Shown: positions 7,974 through 15,443 of the stretch, one piece after another
Layout: the number at the start of each line of letters is the position of its first letter
How positions within the stretch are numbered: the stretch's first letter is position 1
Assembly: GCA_027317645.1 (NCBI GenBank)
Contig: DAHVQS010000021.1
Coordinates: 1 to 27,502 of the forward strand
Reading direction: 5' to 3'
DNA length: 27,502 nucleotides
Origin: Paenalcaligenes sp021793095
GTDB lineage: Bacteria > Pseudomonadota > Gammaproteobacteria > Burkholderiales > Burkholderiaceae_B
Program-made: the position numbers and the translations under genes
Notes under the pieces: generated by a model
What the model saw: the letters and a program-made list of their open reading frames with translations, nothing else
What the model was told of the DNA's origin: nothing
Databases searched by the model: none

Positions 7974-8180
7974 ATGAAACAAATAGATGTCATTATCAAC
8001 GGCGAAACACGCCAAATAGAGCCTCAAACGCTACGTGCCTTGCTTGAGTCACTGGATTTTGCTGATAAACGGGTGGCTGTCGAATTAAATGGGGAAATCT
8101 TGCCTAAGAGCGCCCACGCCGAAACAAAATTAAAGGCCCAAGACCGCATCGAAATCGTTGTTGCCGTCGGTGGTGGTTAA
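7974..8180 (+). CDS. thiS: Sulfur-carrier protein ThiS
   Basis: Ubiquitin-like small protein that carries the thiocarboxylate sulfur for thiazole synthesis in thiamine biosynthesis. The 68-residue protein starts at the ATG at 7974 (a TTG at 7962 is a weaker alternative), shows the beta-grasp pattern with internal motif VAVELNGEILPKS, and ends in the required Gly-Gly tail (EIVVAVGGG). Length and C-terminus are typical. Its usual partner thiG (thiazole synthase) is absent here: the next gene is ffh on the opposite strand. In many relatives, as I recall, thiS-thiG-trmB are adjacent, so thiG may have been lost or moved. Confidence 0.9.
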   Translation: MKQIDVIINGETRQIEPQTLRALLESLDFADKRVAVELNGEILPKSAHAETKLKAQDRIEIVVAVGGG

Positions 8181-8224
8181 CTCAAAATAATGTTGGCTGC
8201 ACGATAAGCACCCCCTCTGGTGCC

Positions 8225-8253
8225 GCCACTCGCTGCGACTGACAACGAGTGGC
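8225..8253. terminator. Hairpin between convergent thiS and ffh
   Basis: GCCACTCG (8225-8232) and CGAGTGGC (8246-8253) form a perfect 8-bp stem with a 13-base loop. It sits 45 bases after thiS and 17 bases past the ffh stop. There is no T-run on either side, so terminator function is uncertain; its place between convergent genes favours it. Confidence 0.4.
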
Positions 8254-8269
8254 CCAAACAACTCAGCAA

Positions 8270-9784
8270 TTAGCGACGACGGCGCTTACGGCGTGTGTTG
8301 CGTCGGCGTCCTGCCCCTGGCATACCGCCACCACCGGGCATCCCGGGCATACCCGGCATCCCACCGCCGCCTCCTCCAAGCAGGCCACCTAACCCACCCC
8401 CTAGGCCGCCACCTGCCAAGGCACGCATCATGCGCGCCATCCCACCGCCTTTCATCTTTTTCATCATGCCCTGCATTTGCTCAAATTGCTTGAGCATGCG
8501 ATTGACCTCTTGGACCTGTACCCCTGCCCCCGCAGCGATACGCCGCTTGCGCGAGGCACGCAAGATCTGCGGCTTGCTGCGCTCTTCTGGGGTCATCGAA
8601 TGGATAATACCCTCGGTACGACGCAATTGTTTTTCAGCCTCGCCGCCTTGCATCTGACCAGCCATTTGAGACAACTCACCAGGAAGCTTTTTGAGCAGGG
8701 AGCCCATATCTCCCATTTTTTTGACCTGTTGAAGCTGTTCTAAAAAGTCATTTAGATCGAAGCCTTTGCCCGACTTGATGCGCTCAGCCATTTTTTCGGC
8801 CTCGGCCACATCAATGTTGCGCTGTGCCTGCTCTACCAAGCTCACCACATCACCCATGCCCAAGACGCGCTGCGCCATGCGCTCAGGGTGAAAAGGCTCG
8901 AGCCCATCCATTTTTTCGGACACACCGATAAATTTGAGGGGTTTGCCCGTGACATGACGCACTGAGAGTGCGGCCCCCCCGCGGGCATCACCATCGAGCT
9001 TGGTGAGCACCACCCCTGTCAAAGGTAATGCCTCGCCAAAGGCTTGAGCCACGTTGACCGCGTCCTGACCTTGCATGGCATCCACCACAAACAAGGTTTC
9101 AATAGGATCCAAGGCCTGGTGCAAGGTTTGAATCTCTTGCATCATCTCCTCGTCAACCCCCAAGCGCCCCGCGGTATCAACGATTAATACGTCATAATGG
9201 TGACGTCGGGCATGCTCTAAGGCGCGCTCGGCAATGGCCACCGGTTTTTCTGTGCTTTGTGTCGGCAGAAAATCTACCCCCACCTGCTGGGCCACTGTTT
9301 CTAACTGGTCAATGGCAGCGGGGCGATAAACGTCGGCACTGACAACCAAGACCTTTTTGCTCCCGCTCTTGCGCCCCTTGTGGGTATGCTCACCCGCCTG
9401 CAACCAGCGAGAAAGCTTACCCACTGTGGTCGTTTTACCAGCCCCCTGAAGACCTGCCATTAAAATAACTGCTGGGGGTTGGGTGGCCAGTGATAACTCG
9501 AGCTCTTCGGGGGACTGCCCCCCACCCATGAGTGCGGTGAGCTCCTCATGCACCACGCCGACTAGGGCCTGCCCCGGGTTTAAGGAATCCACCACCTCGG
9601 TGCCCAAGGCCTTGGTCCGCACCTCTGAGATAAACTCACGCACCACAGGCAAGGCCACGTCCGCCTCGAGCAAGGCCATACGCACCTCACGGAGCATTTC
9701 CTGGGTGTTGGCCTCGGTCAGTCGGGCTTGACCGCGCATTGTTTTCACAATACGCGACATGCGTTGTGTAAGATTTTCGAACAT
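8270..9784 (-). CDS. ffh: Signal recognition particle protein Ffh (SRP54)
   Basis: GTPase that binds 4.5S RNA and targets nascent membrane proteins to FtsY and the translocon. The 504-residue protein has an N domain (about 1-100), a G domain with GLQGAGKTT at 111-119, DTAGR at 203-207 and TKLDGDARGG, and a Met-rich M domain from about 330 (EQMQGMMKKMKGGGMARMMR). It is longer than typical Ffh (about 450) because of a tail made of Gly runs and MPG repeats ending in a cluster of Arg/Lys (GRRRNTRRKRRRR). It is divergent from the ypjD-like gene with only 63 bases between them. Confidence 0.97.
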   Translation of the reverse strand: MFENLTQRMSRIVKTMRGQARLTEANTQEMLREVRMALLEADVALPVVREFISEVRTKALGTEVVDSLNPGQALVGVVHEELTALMGGGQSPEELELSLATQPPAVILMAGLQGAGKTTTVGKLSRWLQAGEHTHKGRKSGSKKVLVVSADVYRPAAIDQLETVAQQVGVDFLPTQSTEKPVAIAERALEHARRHHYDVLIVDTAGRLGVDEEMMQEIQTLHQALDPIETLFVVDAMQGQDAVNVAQAFGEALPLTGVVLTKLDGDARGGAALSVRHVTGKPLKFIGVSEKMDGLEPFHPERMAQRVLGMGDVVSLVEQAQRNIDVAEAEKMAERIKSGKGFDLNDFLEQLQQVKKMGDMGSLLKKLPGELSQMAGQMQGGEAEKQLRRTEGIIHSMTPEERSKPQILRASRKRRIAAGAGVQVQEVNRMLKQFEQMQGMMKKMKGGGMARMMRALAGGGLGGGLGGLLGGGGGGMPGMPGMPGGGGMPGAGRRRNTRRKRRRR

Positions 9785-9845
9785 ATAATGTGTTTCGCTT
9801 AAAGTATAATTTTAAAAAGGCGTACTGGCTTAACCTTTTGCCAGT
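9784..9845 (+). promoter_or_regulatory. AT-rich divergent promoter region, ffh / ypjD-like gene
   Basis: Two perfect TATAAT hexamers lie at 9784-9789 and 9805-9810, but no good -35 box stands at 16-18 bases from either. A 6-bp inverted repeat, ACTGGC (9824-9829) and GCCAGT (9840-9845), sits immediately before the first ATG of the plus-strand gene. A TATACT on the minus strand could serve ffh. Confidence 0.3.
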
Positions 9846-9847
9846 TT

Positions 9848-10738
9848 ATGCACTATGATTATCTTTTTGATTACCCAATATTAATGCCGTCATATATTTT
9901 ATTTTATCTGCTCGCCGCAGCAACCTACACAGGCCTTGCAGCCTGGATGTGGCGCTTGCTCGTGCAATACCAAGGCCCTATTGGCCAACTACCTACTGGC
10001 TTTAAGGGAGCCTTGCTGGTTGCCCTTATTTTACATGGGCTGGGCCTAGGCCAAAGCATCCTGCTGCCAGAGGGCTTGTTTTTGGGGTGGGCAGTCGGGC
10101 TATCTGCTGCCATATGGCTGGCCATGGTGGTCTTTTGGATCGAGAGTTTTTTCCTCTCACTCAATAGCTATCTGTTGGCCTTATTGCCATTGTCCGCGGT
10201 TGCCTGCTTGATTAGCCTGCTCTTTCCGCAGGGTAGCTTTGTGGTGGCCGCCCATAACGACTGGGTACAAGGCCACCTCATCATCGCACTGATTTCCTAT
10301 GGTCTAATGGCAGTTGCCGCGGTCTATGCGCTGCTGGTACTGTTTTTTGAGCGCTACCTACATCAACCTGCCACGGCGCAACGAAAGCGTCCAGTACTGT
10401 ACCTAGCCCTGGAAAGCATGCCGCCTTTGCTCACACAAGAGCAGCTGCTATTTCATTTTATTCGCTTTGGTTTTGCGGCACTGACCTTGGCAATGATTAG
10501 CGGCTCACTAGTGTCTGCAATGCTGACGCAGCAGTGGTTTCCATTAGACCATAAAACCGTGTTTACTGTCCTGTCTTGGCTGACTTTTGGTGCATTATTG
10601 GTGGGGCGCCGCCTGTATGGATGGCGGGGTCGAGCCGCCGTCAGAGCGACATTATTAGGGTTTATTTTATTATTATTGGCTTATTCGGGCAGTCATTTCG
10701 TGCTTGATGTTCTTTTACAGCGAGGTTCAATTGGGTAA
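9848..10738 (+). CDS. CcsA/YpjD-like cytochrome c assembly membrane protein
   Basis: Inner-membrane protein of the CcsA/CcmC/HemX superfamily, in the short YpjD-like branch that is usually beside ffh in proteobacteria. The 296 residues contain about eight hydrophobic helices. The conserved C-terminal pattern is present: QGHLIIALISYGLMAVAAVYALL, then LLTQEQLLFHFIRFGF, DHKTVFTVLSWLTFGALL, RRLYGWRGRAAVRATL and AYSGSHFVLDVLL. Its exact role is not settled; haem handling is inferred from the superfamily. A second ATG at 9884 (MPSYILFYLL) would put the first helix nearer the N-terminus and is a real alternative start; neither has a clear ribosome binding site. It overlaps the next gene by 8 bases. 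Confidence 0.87.
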   Translation: MHYDYLFDYPILMPSYILFYLLAAATYTGLAAWMWRLLVQYQGPIGQLPTGFKGALLVALILHGLGLGQSILLPEGLFLGWAVGLSAAIWLAMVVFWIESFFLSLNSYLLALLPLSAVACLISLLFPQGSFVVAAHNDWVQGHLIIALISYGLMAVAAVYALLVLFFERYLHQPATAQRKRPVLYLALESMPPLLTQEQLLFHFIRFGFAALTLAMISGSLVSAMLTQQWFPLDHKTVFTVLSWLTFGALLVGRRLYGWRGRAAVRATLLGFILLLLAYSGSHFVLDVLLQRGSIG

Positions 10739-10973
10739 GTTATTTTTCTGGATTGGGGTCGTCGTCGTGTTGATGGTGATCCTGCGCATCATTTCCTACA
10801 GCAAACACCGTCAGCAGGTCCAACAAGCACGCAATTTGAGCCTGTCTCGTGGCAAAGAGCCGATGGTGCGTTGCGCCCATTGTGGTATTTATTTACCGCG
10901 CTCTGAGGCCCTGATGAGCAATCAGCATACCTGGTGCAGCCTAGAACACGCTAAGCTAGGCGTTCGCAACTGA
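10731..10973 (+). CDS. PP0621-type small membrane-anchored zinc-ribbon protein
   Basis: Conserved hypothetical found next to ypjD/ffh in many gammaproteobacteria and betaproteobacteria. The 80-residue protein has one N-terminal transmembrane helix (LFFWIGVVVVLMVILRIISY), a short basic-polar linker and a C-terminal metal-ribbon-like segment with Cys at CAHCGIYLPRSEAL and WCSLEH. The start is taken as the TTG at 10731. It has AGCGAGG 6-8 bases upstream, overlaps the ypjD stop and gives the family-like N-terminus MGKLFFW. The frame is open to an ATG at 10707, but that lies deeper in ypjD. The 3' end overlaps the convergent dehydrogenase gene by 23 bases. Confidence 0.82.
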   Translation: MGKLFFWIGVVVVLMVILRIISYSKHRQQVQQARNLSLSRGKEPMVRCAHCGIYLPRSEALMSNQHTWCSLEHAKLGVRN

Positions 10974-12045
10974 TCTGCTCGATCTGTGCGCAGCCCGACA
11001 GGACCATGGTCAGCTCGAGCTCGGTGCGCAACAGATGCAATACATGGGCCACCCCAGCGGCCCCACCCACGGCCAACCCCATCACATAGGGCCGACCAAT
11101 GGCCACTGCCTGCGCCCCCAATGCCAACGCGATAAACACATCGCTACCACTGCGCACCCCGCCATCTAACACCACCGGTAGACGGCCCTGAACGGCAGAT
11201 ACCACGGCCGGTAAGCAACGCACAGGGGCTGGAAACGCATCAAGCTGACGTGCCCCATGATTCGACACCATCACCCCAGCCGCCCCCACCTCAACCGCTA
11301 AACGGGCATCATCTGGATGCATCACCCCCTTGAGCCACACGGGTAAAGGACAGGCTTCGATAAAGGCCTGCACCTCATGCCAGCGCGGGGCTGAATGCAT
11401 CAGGCCTGCCCCAAAAACAGGGCTTTGACCCGCTGCGGCAAAATGCTGTGCTGCCCCGTTAAAACCATCTAAATGTGGGGTGTGCAGGTGAGCAGGACGG
11501 TGCTGTCCAGCCCGTTGTTCACGAGGACGCAACCCCTGTACCGGGGCATCTAAGGTGAGCACAATAGCAGTGACCTCAGCCTGCACGCAGCGCTGCCATA
11601 ACGCCTCGGTCGCGGTCCGATCATGATGCCAATACCACTGCAACCATAACTCGGCCTGAGGGGCAGCGGCCCGAATCTCTTCGATGCTAGAAGTCGATTG
11701 CATGCTCACCATAAAAGGGGCACCCATCGCTGCGGCCGCCTGTGCAGTGGCGAGCTCACCCTCCGGGTGCGCCCAACGTTGCCAAGCCACAGGGGCTAAA
11801 AAAATTGGATAAGCATAGGCACGACCATTCAGATCAATTTGAGTGCTGCCTTGGGTCATATCCTGCAGCACCCGCGGGATAATTTCATAATCCGCAAAGG
11901 CCTGTAGATTTTTTTCTAATCCACGCTCTTGTTCTGCCCCGCCGCTAAAATAAGCCCACGCCGAGGCCTCCAAACGTGCCTGCGCATAGGGCCAATAATC
12001 CTTCACAGCCACCACATCGGCGGGTATCTCAGCTGCCTCTGACAC
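10951..12045 (-). CDS. FMN-dependent alpha-hydroxy-acid dehydrogenase
   Basis: Flavoprotein of the lactate dehydrogenase / glycolate oxidase family, oxidising 2-hydroxy acids to 2-oxo acids; the exact substrate cannot be read from sequence. The start is taken as the GTG at 12045, preceded by GGAGA 7 bases away, which gives 364 residues. An ATG at 12087 would extend into the end of the upstream gene. Visible motifs (GTG-based numbering): YFSGGAE from Y32, the LAPVAWQRW substrate strip, LQWYW, TLDAPVQGLRPREQR, the catalytic SNHGARQLD with H263, and the FMN-phosphate loop DGGVRSGSDVFIALALGA followed by GRP. It lacks the membrane insert of MndH/GlcD-type enzymes. It is the third gene of a run with the iron-receptor and PiuC genes. 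Confidence 0.9.
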   Translation of the reverse strand: MSEAAEIPADVVAVKDYWPYAQARLEASAWAYFSGGAEQERGLEKNLQAFADYEIIPRVLQDMTQGSTQIDLNGRAYAYPIFLAPVAWQRWAHPEGELATAQAAAAMGAPFMVSMQSTSSIEEIRAAAPQAELWLQWYWHHDRTATEALWQRCVQAEVTAIVLTLDAPVQGLRPREQRAGQHRPAHLHTPHLDGFNGAAQHFAAAGQSPVFGAGLMHSAPRWHEVQAFIEACPLPVWLKGVMHPDDARLAVEVGAAGVMVSNHGARQLDAFPAPVRCLPAVVSAVQGRLPVVLDGGVRSGSDVFIALALGAQAVAIGRPYVMGLAVGGAAGVAHVLHLLRTELELTMVLSGCAQIEQISCERLA

Positions 12046-12071
12046 TCTTATCTCCTGGTGTTTTAAACGCG

Positions 12072-12752
12072 TTAAACCTCTGCCCATTCGCGGATCAGAT
12101 TATGGTAGACCCCACTCAAACGAGCGAGTTCGGCAGTATCACTGCCTTGCTGTGCCAAACGTTGGATAGACTGATCGAGCTCCCAGAGTAAAGCCCGCTG
12201 ATGCGCCTGTCGGATCATGCTTTGAGTCCAAAAAAATGAAGCCAGACGCATCCCGGCCGTCACCGGATTGACACGATGCAGGCTCGTGCCGGGATACACC
12301 ACCAAATCGCCCGCCTTAAGTTTGACCTGCTGCGTACCATAGGTGTCCTCGATGACCAGCTCGCCCCCCTCATATTCATCGGGCGGACTTAAAAAAAGCG
12401 TGGAAGACACATCACTGCGAATACGCTCCTGTGTCCCTGGGACATTAAAAATAGCATTATCGATATGATTACCGTAGGTTTGCCCCCCTTCGTAACGGTT
12501 AAAGCGGGGCGGCAGCATCTTGGCCGGTAAAGCAGCTGCAATAAATTGCGGGTGTTGCGCTAACCGCTGCATAATCAATGAGCCAATGTCCTTAGCCACT
12601 GGGCTATCCAAGGGCAGTTGCTGGTTTTTCTTGACGTCTGCAGCGAGGTAACCTGCCGTCTCAAGGCCGTCTTGCCACGGCGCCGACAACAAGGCCATGC
12701 GGCACTGTTTGACCTCGTCAGGACTCAATACCTCAGGAATGACGATCAACAT
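12072..12752 (-). CDS. piuC: PiuC/YbiX-type Fe(II)/2-oxoglutarate dioxygenase
   Basis: PKHD-type hydroxylase normally encoded beside iron-regulated TonB receptors (piuA/fiu); its substrate is not established. The start is taken as the ATG at 12752 (GAGAGG just upstream), giving MLIVIPEVLSPDEV as in the family and 226 residues. The iron ligands are H96 and D98 (NHIDNA) and H159 (SLHRVNPVT), with the 2-oxoglutarate-binding Arg at R169. FNRYEGGQTYGNHID, TLFLSPPDEYEGGELV and the C-terminal NLIREWAEV are strongly family-like. It follows the siderophore receptor on the same strand, as in other genomes, and is probably iron-repressed together with it. Confidence 0.94.
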   Translation of the reverse strand: MLIVIPEVLSPDEVKQCRMALLSAPWQDGLETAGYLAADVKKNQQLPLDSPVAKDIGSLIMQRLAQHPQFIAAALPAKMLPPRFNRYEGGQTYGNHIDNAIFNVPGTQERIRSDVSSTLFLSPPDEYEGGELVIEDTYGTQQVKLKAGDLVVYPGTSLHRVNPVTAGMRLASFFWTQSMIRQAHQRALLWELDQSIQRLAQQGSDTAELARLSGVYHNLIREWAEV

Positions 12753-12890
12753 GATCCTCTCCATCACAAAAGTTTATATCACCAAGCATAGCCAAAACGA
12801 TAACGCCCCTGCCTGATCCGGCACAAAACCGAGTCAAACAAGGGCGCCAATGCCTCTGCGTGCACACGCTGTCAACGCCGCATCAATGCA

Positions 12891-15158
12891 TTACTCAAAA
12901 TGGTAACTGGCATTGAGCATGATGGAGCGTCCATGACCAACATTGGCAAAGAGCCCCACATGTGAGGCATCCCAGATGCGCGTATTCGTGAGGTTATTGA
13001 CGTTGAGCTGCAAATCAAAGTTCTTATTCACCTGGTATTTGACCATCGCATCCACCACTGTATTGGATGGCAGCTCGTACTTATTGGCATCATCAACATA
13101 GCGCATGCCGGTATAGGTCACCCCGCCGCCAATGCTCCATTTAGGATCCAACTGATAGGTGGTCCACAAGGTGGCGCTGTGTTTGGGGATAAACTTCATG
13201 CGCTTGCCTGAGTAGTTCTCACCATTATTCACATAATTGAGCACCTTGGAATTTAAAAAGGTATAACCCGCCCAAATATCCCATTTAGGGGTGATCGCCC
13301 CCTCTACACCAATTTCCAGACCGCGCACACGGTTTTTCCCATTAAGCGTCACAATATCGTCCTGCAAGGGATCCTGCGAACGCGCATCTGTTTTCTTGGT
13401 TTCAAATACAGCTGCAGTAAAGCTCATTTGCTCATCAAAGAGATCCCATTTGGTACCCAACTCCCATGAACGGCTCTTTTCAGGTTTTAAATCATGGACG
13501 GTCGCCCCACCCGCTGGCCCATCCGCCCCACCGGCCTGACCCAGATTTTCCCCTGCGGGGTTAGCCGAGGTGCCATAGGACAGATACACACTGCCGTAAT
13601 AGACGGGCTTATACACAACACCAGCCTGGTAGCTCCAGATGCCATCCGTCCGACCCGCTGCCGGCACAGGTACGCCACCACGCCCTGTCGTTGCGTCCGC
13701 ATGGACCTTGAAACGGTCATAGCGCACCCCACCGCTCACATACCACTGCTCGTTGAGTTCAATGGTATCCATGAGGTAGATGGCCTTGGTATCAATGTAC
13801 CCATCGCGGGTTTTAGGCCCATAGCTAATATTTGAACTGTAGTGTTTATTGGGGTTAGGGTTCCAAAATGACCCCATGTCCTCACCAGGCAGCCCATCCA
13901 TGGCCTTTGAATACAAGCGTTCGCGGCCAAACTCCATACCCGCCACAAAATAATGGCGTGCCGAGCCGGTATTAAACTCACCAAAAATATCCGTCTGGTT
14001 GATCAGCGATTTGCTTTCCCGCCAACGGGCTCGGTCAGAGCGCGTGAACTGCAGATCAGCCCCTTCGGTGTAACAGGAGGGTGCTGGATTAGGATTTTTG
14101 TCAGTTTTCGTGCAATTTTCAAATGATGGGCGAGTAAACAAATAGTGGTTGAGTGATTTGCCGTAGCGTGTGATGTTACGCACAGTCAGGTCATCGGCAA
14201 AATCGTGCTCGATGGTCGCCGTGGCCGTATCAAATTTATTTTGACGAAAATCCACGTCCTTGCGGCCGTAAAAGTTTTTCCTATTGGGTTCTAAAGGCCG
14301 AACGCGGTCAGGAACGGCATCATTCCTAAACGGGATGCCCATATCGGGGGTATCTTTGTTTTCAATATGTGCGTAGCTCAGAGTGAAACGCGTGGGAGTA
14401 CCCAGCCCAAAGGCAATAGAAGGCGCAATACCCCAACGGTTGTATTTCACCTCATTGCGGCCCGGAACATCACCACCCATACGCATGAGATTGAGTCGCA
14501 TCGCTGAGGTCTCACCCAGCGTCAGGTTGCCATCGAGGGTCAAACGGTGCTGCCCGCCATTACCGATCCCAACCGTTGCATCCGCAAAATCATAAGCCTT
14601 GGGGGTTTTGGTTTGCATGTTAATACTGCCCCCCGTCCCACCTCGACCGGTAAGCACACCGCTGGGCCCCTTAACGACCTCAACAGATTCGAGATTAAAT
14701 ACCTCGTGATAGCCACGAGCATAATCACGCACGCCATCGATAAAAATATCAGTGCTGGCCTCGTAGCCACGAATAAAGGGACGGTCACCGGTGGGCGTCC
14801 CCCCTTCGCCGGAACCCAAACTAATGCCGGGCGTATTGCGTAGTACATCCTGTAGAGAAGTCGCGCCGCGATCCTTGATCACCGCCTCGGGAATCACATC
14901 GACTGTGCGGGGCGTATCGATCAGAGGTACCACAAACTTTGGCGAACTGGCCTCACGGGTTTGGTAGCCATCCCCGGCACTGCCCTGCACAGTAATTGTT
15001 TCAAACTGCTGCACACTACGGACATCCGTATCATCTGATGTGTCTGATTGACCCTCTTGGGCCCAAGCAGAAGCAGAGGCCACCAAAGCACTGCACAAGG
15101 CTGCGTGCACCGTGTTTTGGCCCACACGATGAACAAAGGGCCGGCGTTGAGCGCTCAT
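12891..15158 (-). CDS. TonB-dependent siderophore receptor (PiuA/Fiu-like)
   Basis: Outer-membrane beta-barrel importing ferric catecholate-type siderophores with energy from TonB. The 755-residue protein has a long basic signal peptide (ending ASASAWAQ), a plug domain from about residue 70 (IDTPRTVDVIPEAVIKDRG, LRNTPGISLGSGEGG, RPFIRGYEASTDIFIDGVRD, VEVVKGPSGVLTGRGG) and a barrel to the end. The C-terminus is SYHFE, one residue past the usual aromatic end. GGAG lies 10 bases before the ATG. A perfect Fur box and a promoter lie directly upstream, and piuC lies downstream, so iron repression is strongly suggested. The precise ligand is not determinable. Confidence 0.92.
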   Translation of the reverse strand: MSAQRRPFVHRVGQNTVHAALCSALVASASAWAQEGQSDTSDDTDVRSVQQFETITVQGSAGDGYQTREASSPKFVVPLIDTPRTVDVIPEAVIKDRGATSLQDVLRNTPGISLGSGEGGTPTGDRPFIRGYEASTDIFIDGVRDYARGYHEVFNLESVEVVKGPSGVLTGRGGTGGSINMQTKTPKAYDFADATVGIGNGGQHRLTLDGNLTLGETSAMRLNLMRMGGDVPGRNEVKYNRWGIAPSIAFGLGTPTRFTLSYAHIENKDTPDMGIPFRNDAVPDRVRPLEPNRKNFYGRKDVDFRQNKFDTATATIEHDFADDLTVRNITRYGKSLNHYLFTRPSFENCTKTDKNPNPAPSCYTEGADLQFTRSDRARWRESKSLINQTDIFGEFNTGSARHYFVAGMEFGRERLYSKAMDGLPGEDMGSFWNPNPNKHYSSNISYGPKTRDGYIDTKAIYLMDTIELNEQWYVSGGVRYDRFKVHADATTGRGGVPVPAAGRTDGIWSYQAGVVYKPVYYGSVYLSYGTSANPAGENLGQAGGADGPAGGATVHDLKPEKSRSWELGTKWDLFDEQMSFTAAVFETKKTDARSQDPLQDDIVTLNGKNRVRGLEIGVEGAITPKWDIWAGYTFLNSKVLNYVNNGENYSGKRMKFIPKHSATLWTTYQLDPKWSIGGGVTYTGMRYVDDANKYELPSNTVVDAMVKYQVNKNFDLQLNVNNLTNTRIWDASHVGLFANVGHGRSIMLNASYHFE

Positions 15159-15211
15159 GAACTGAAAACTCCAAATCTACAGAATTAAAGGTGAAAGATT
15201 AAATGCACTGA

Positions 15212-15234
15212 CAAATGATAATTATTATCATTTG
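15212..15234 (-). promoter_or_regulatory. Fur box (perfect 23-bp palindrome) in the receptor promoter
   Basis: CAAATGATAAT, a central T, and ATTATCATTTG form an 11-1-11 perfect inverted repeat that fits the GATAATGATAATCATTATC consensus closely. It lies 54-76 bases upstream of the siderophore receptor start and covers the spacer and -10 region of the promoter described separately. Confidence 0.9.
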
Positions 15235-15243
15235 CATAATCAA
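15215..15243 (-). promoter_or_regulatory. Sigma-70 type promoter of the siderophore receptor gene
   Basis: On the minus strand, TTGATT (15243-15238) and TATCAT (15220-15215) are spaced by exactly 17 bases. The -10 box lies inside the Fur palindrome, so bound Fur would exclude RNA polymerase. Confidence 0.5.
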
Positions 15244-15372
15244 CTCCCGCACTTTGCGAAAATATCACTCCTTTCTGTGAATGAGTATTGACAAGGTGTT
15301 GGCAGCAAAGCCAAGGGTTTTCCCTGATCGGCTAATTGTGTGTCCTCAAAACCACAACCGTCGCTGCCCATC

Positions 15373-15403
15373 AAAAAAGCCGCCAGAGAGTGGCTCTGGC
15401 GGC
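15373..15403 (-). terminator. Intrinsic terminator of htpG
   Basis: A perfect 10-bp stem (GCCGCCAGAG at 15379-15388 and CTCTGGCGGC at 15394-15403, 5-base loop) is followed on the minus strand by six T residues (15378-15373). It lies 41 bases past the htpG stop. Confidence 0.93.
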
Positions 15404-15443
15404 TTTCAGTGTTTACAGCGCACTGCACGCTGTGCTGCTTTGC

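Noticed and set aside
12853..12872. Short GCGTG/CACGC inverted repeat after the receptor gene
   Set aside because: The loop would be only two bases and there is no T-run; not a credible terminator.
15240..15428. 62-residue minus-strand frame between htpG and the receptor gene
   Set aside because: It runs through the htpG terminator hairpin and has no coding support.
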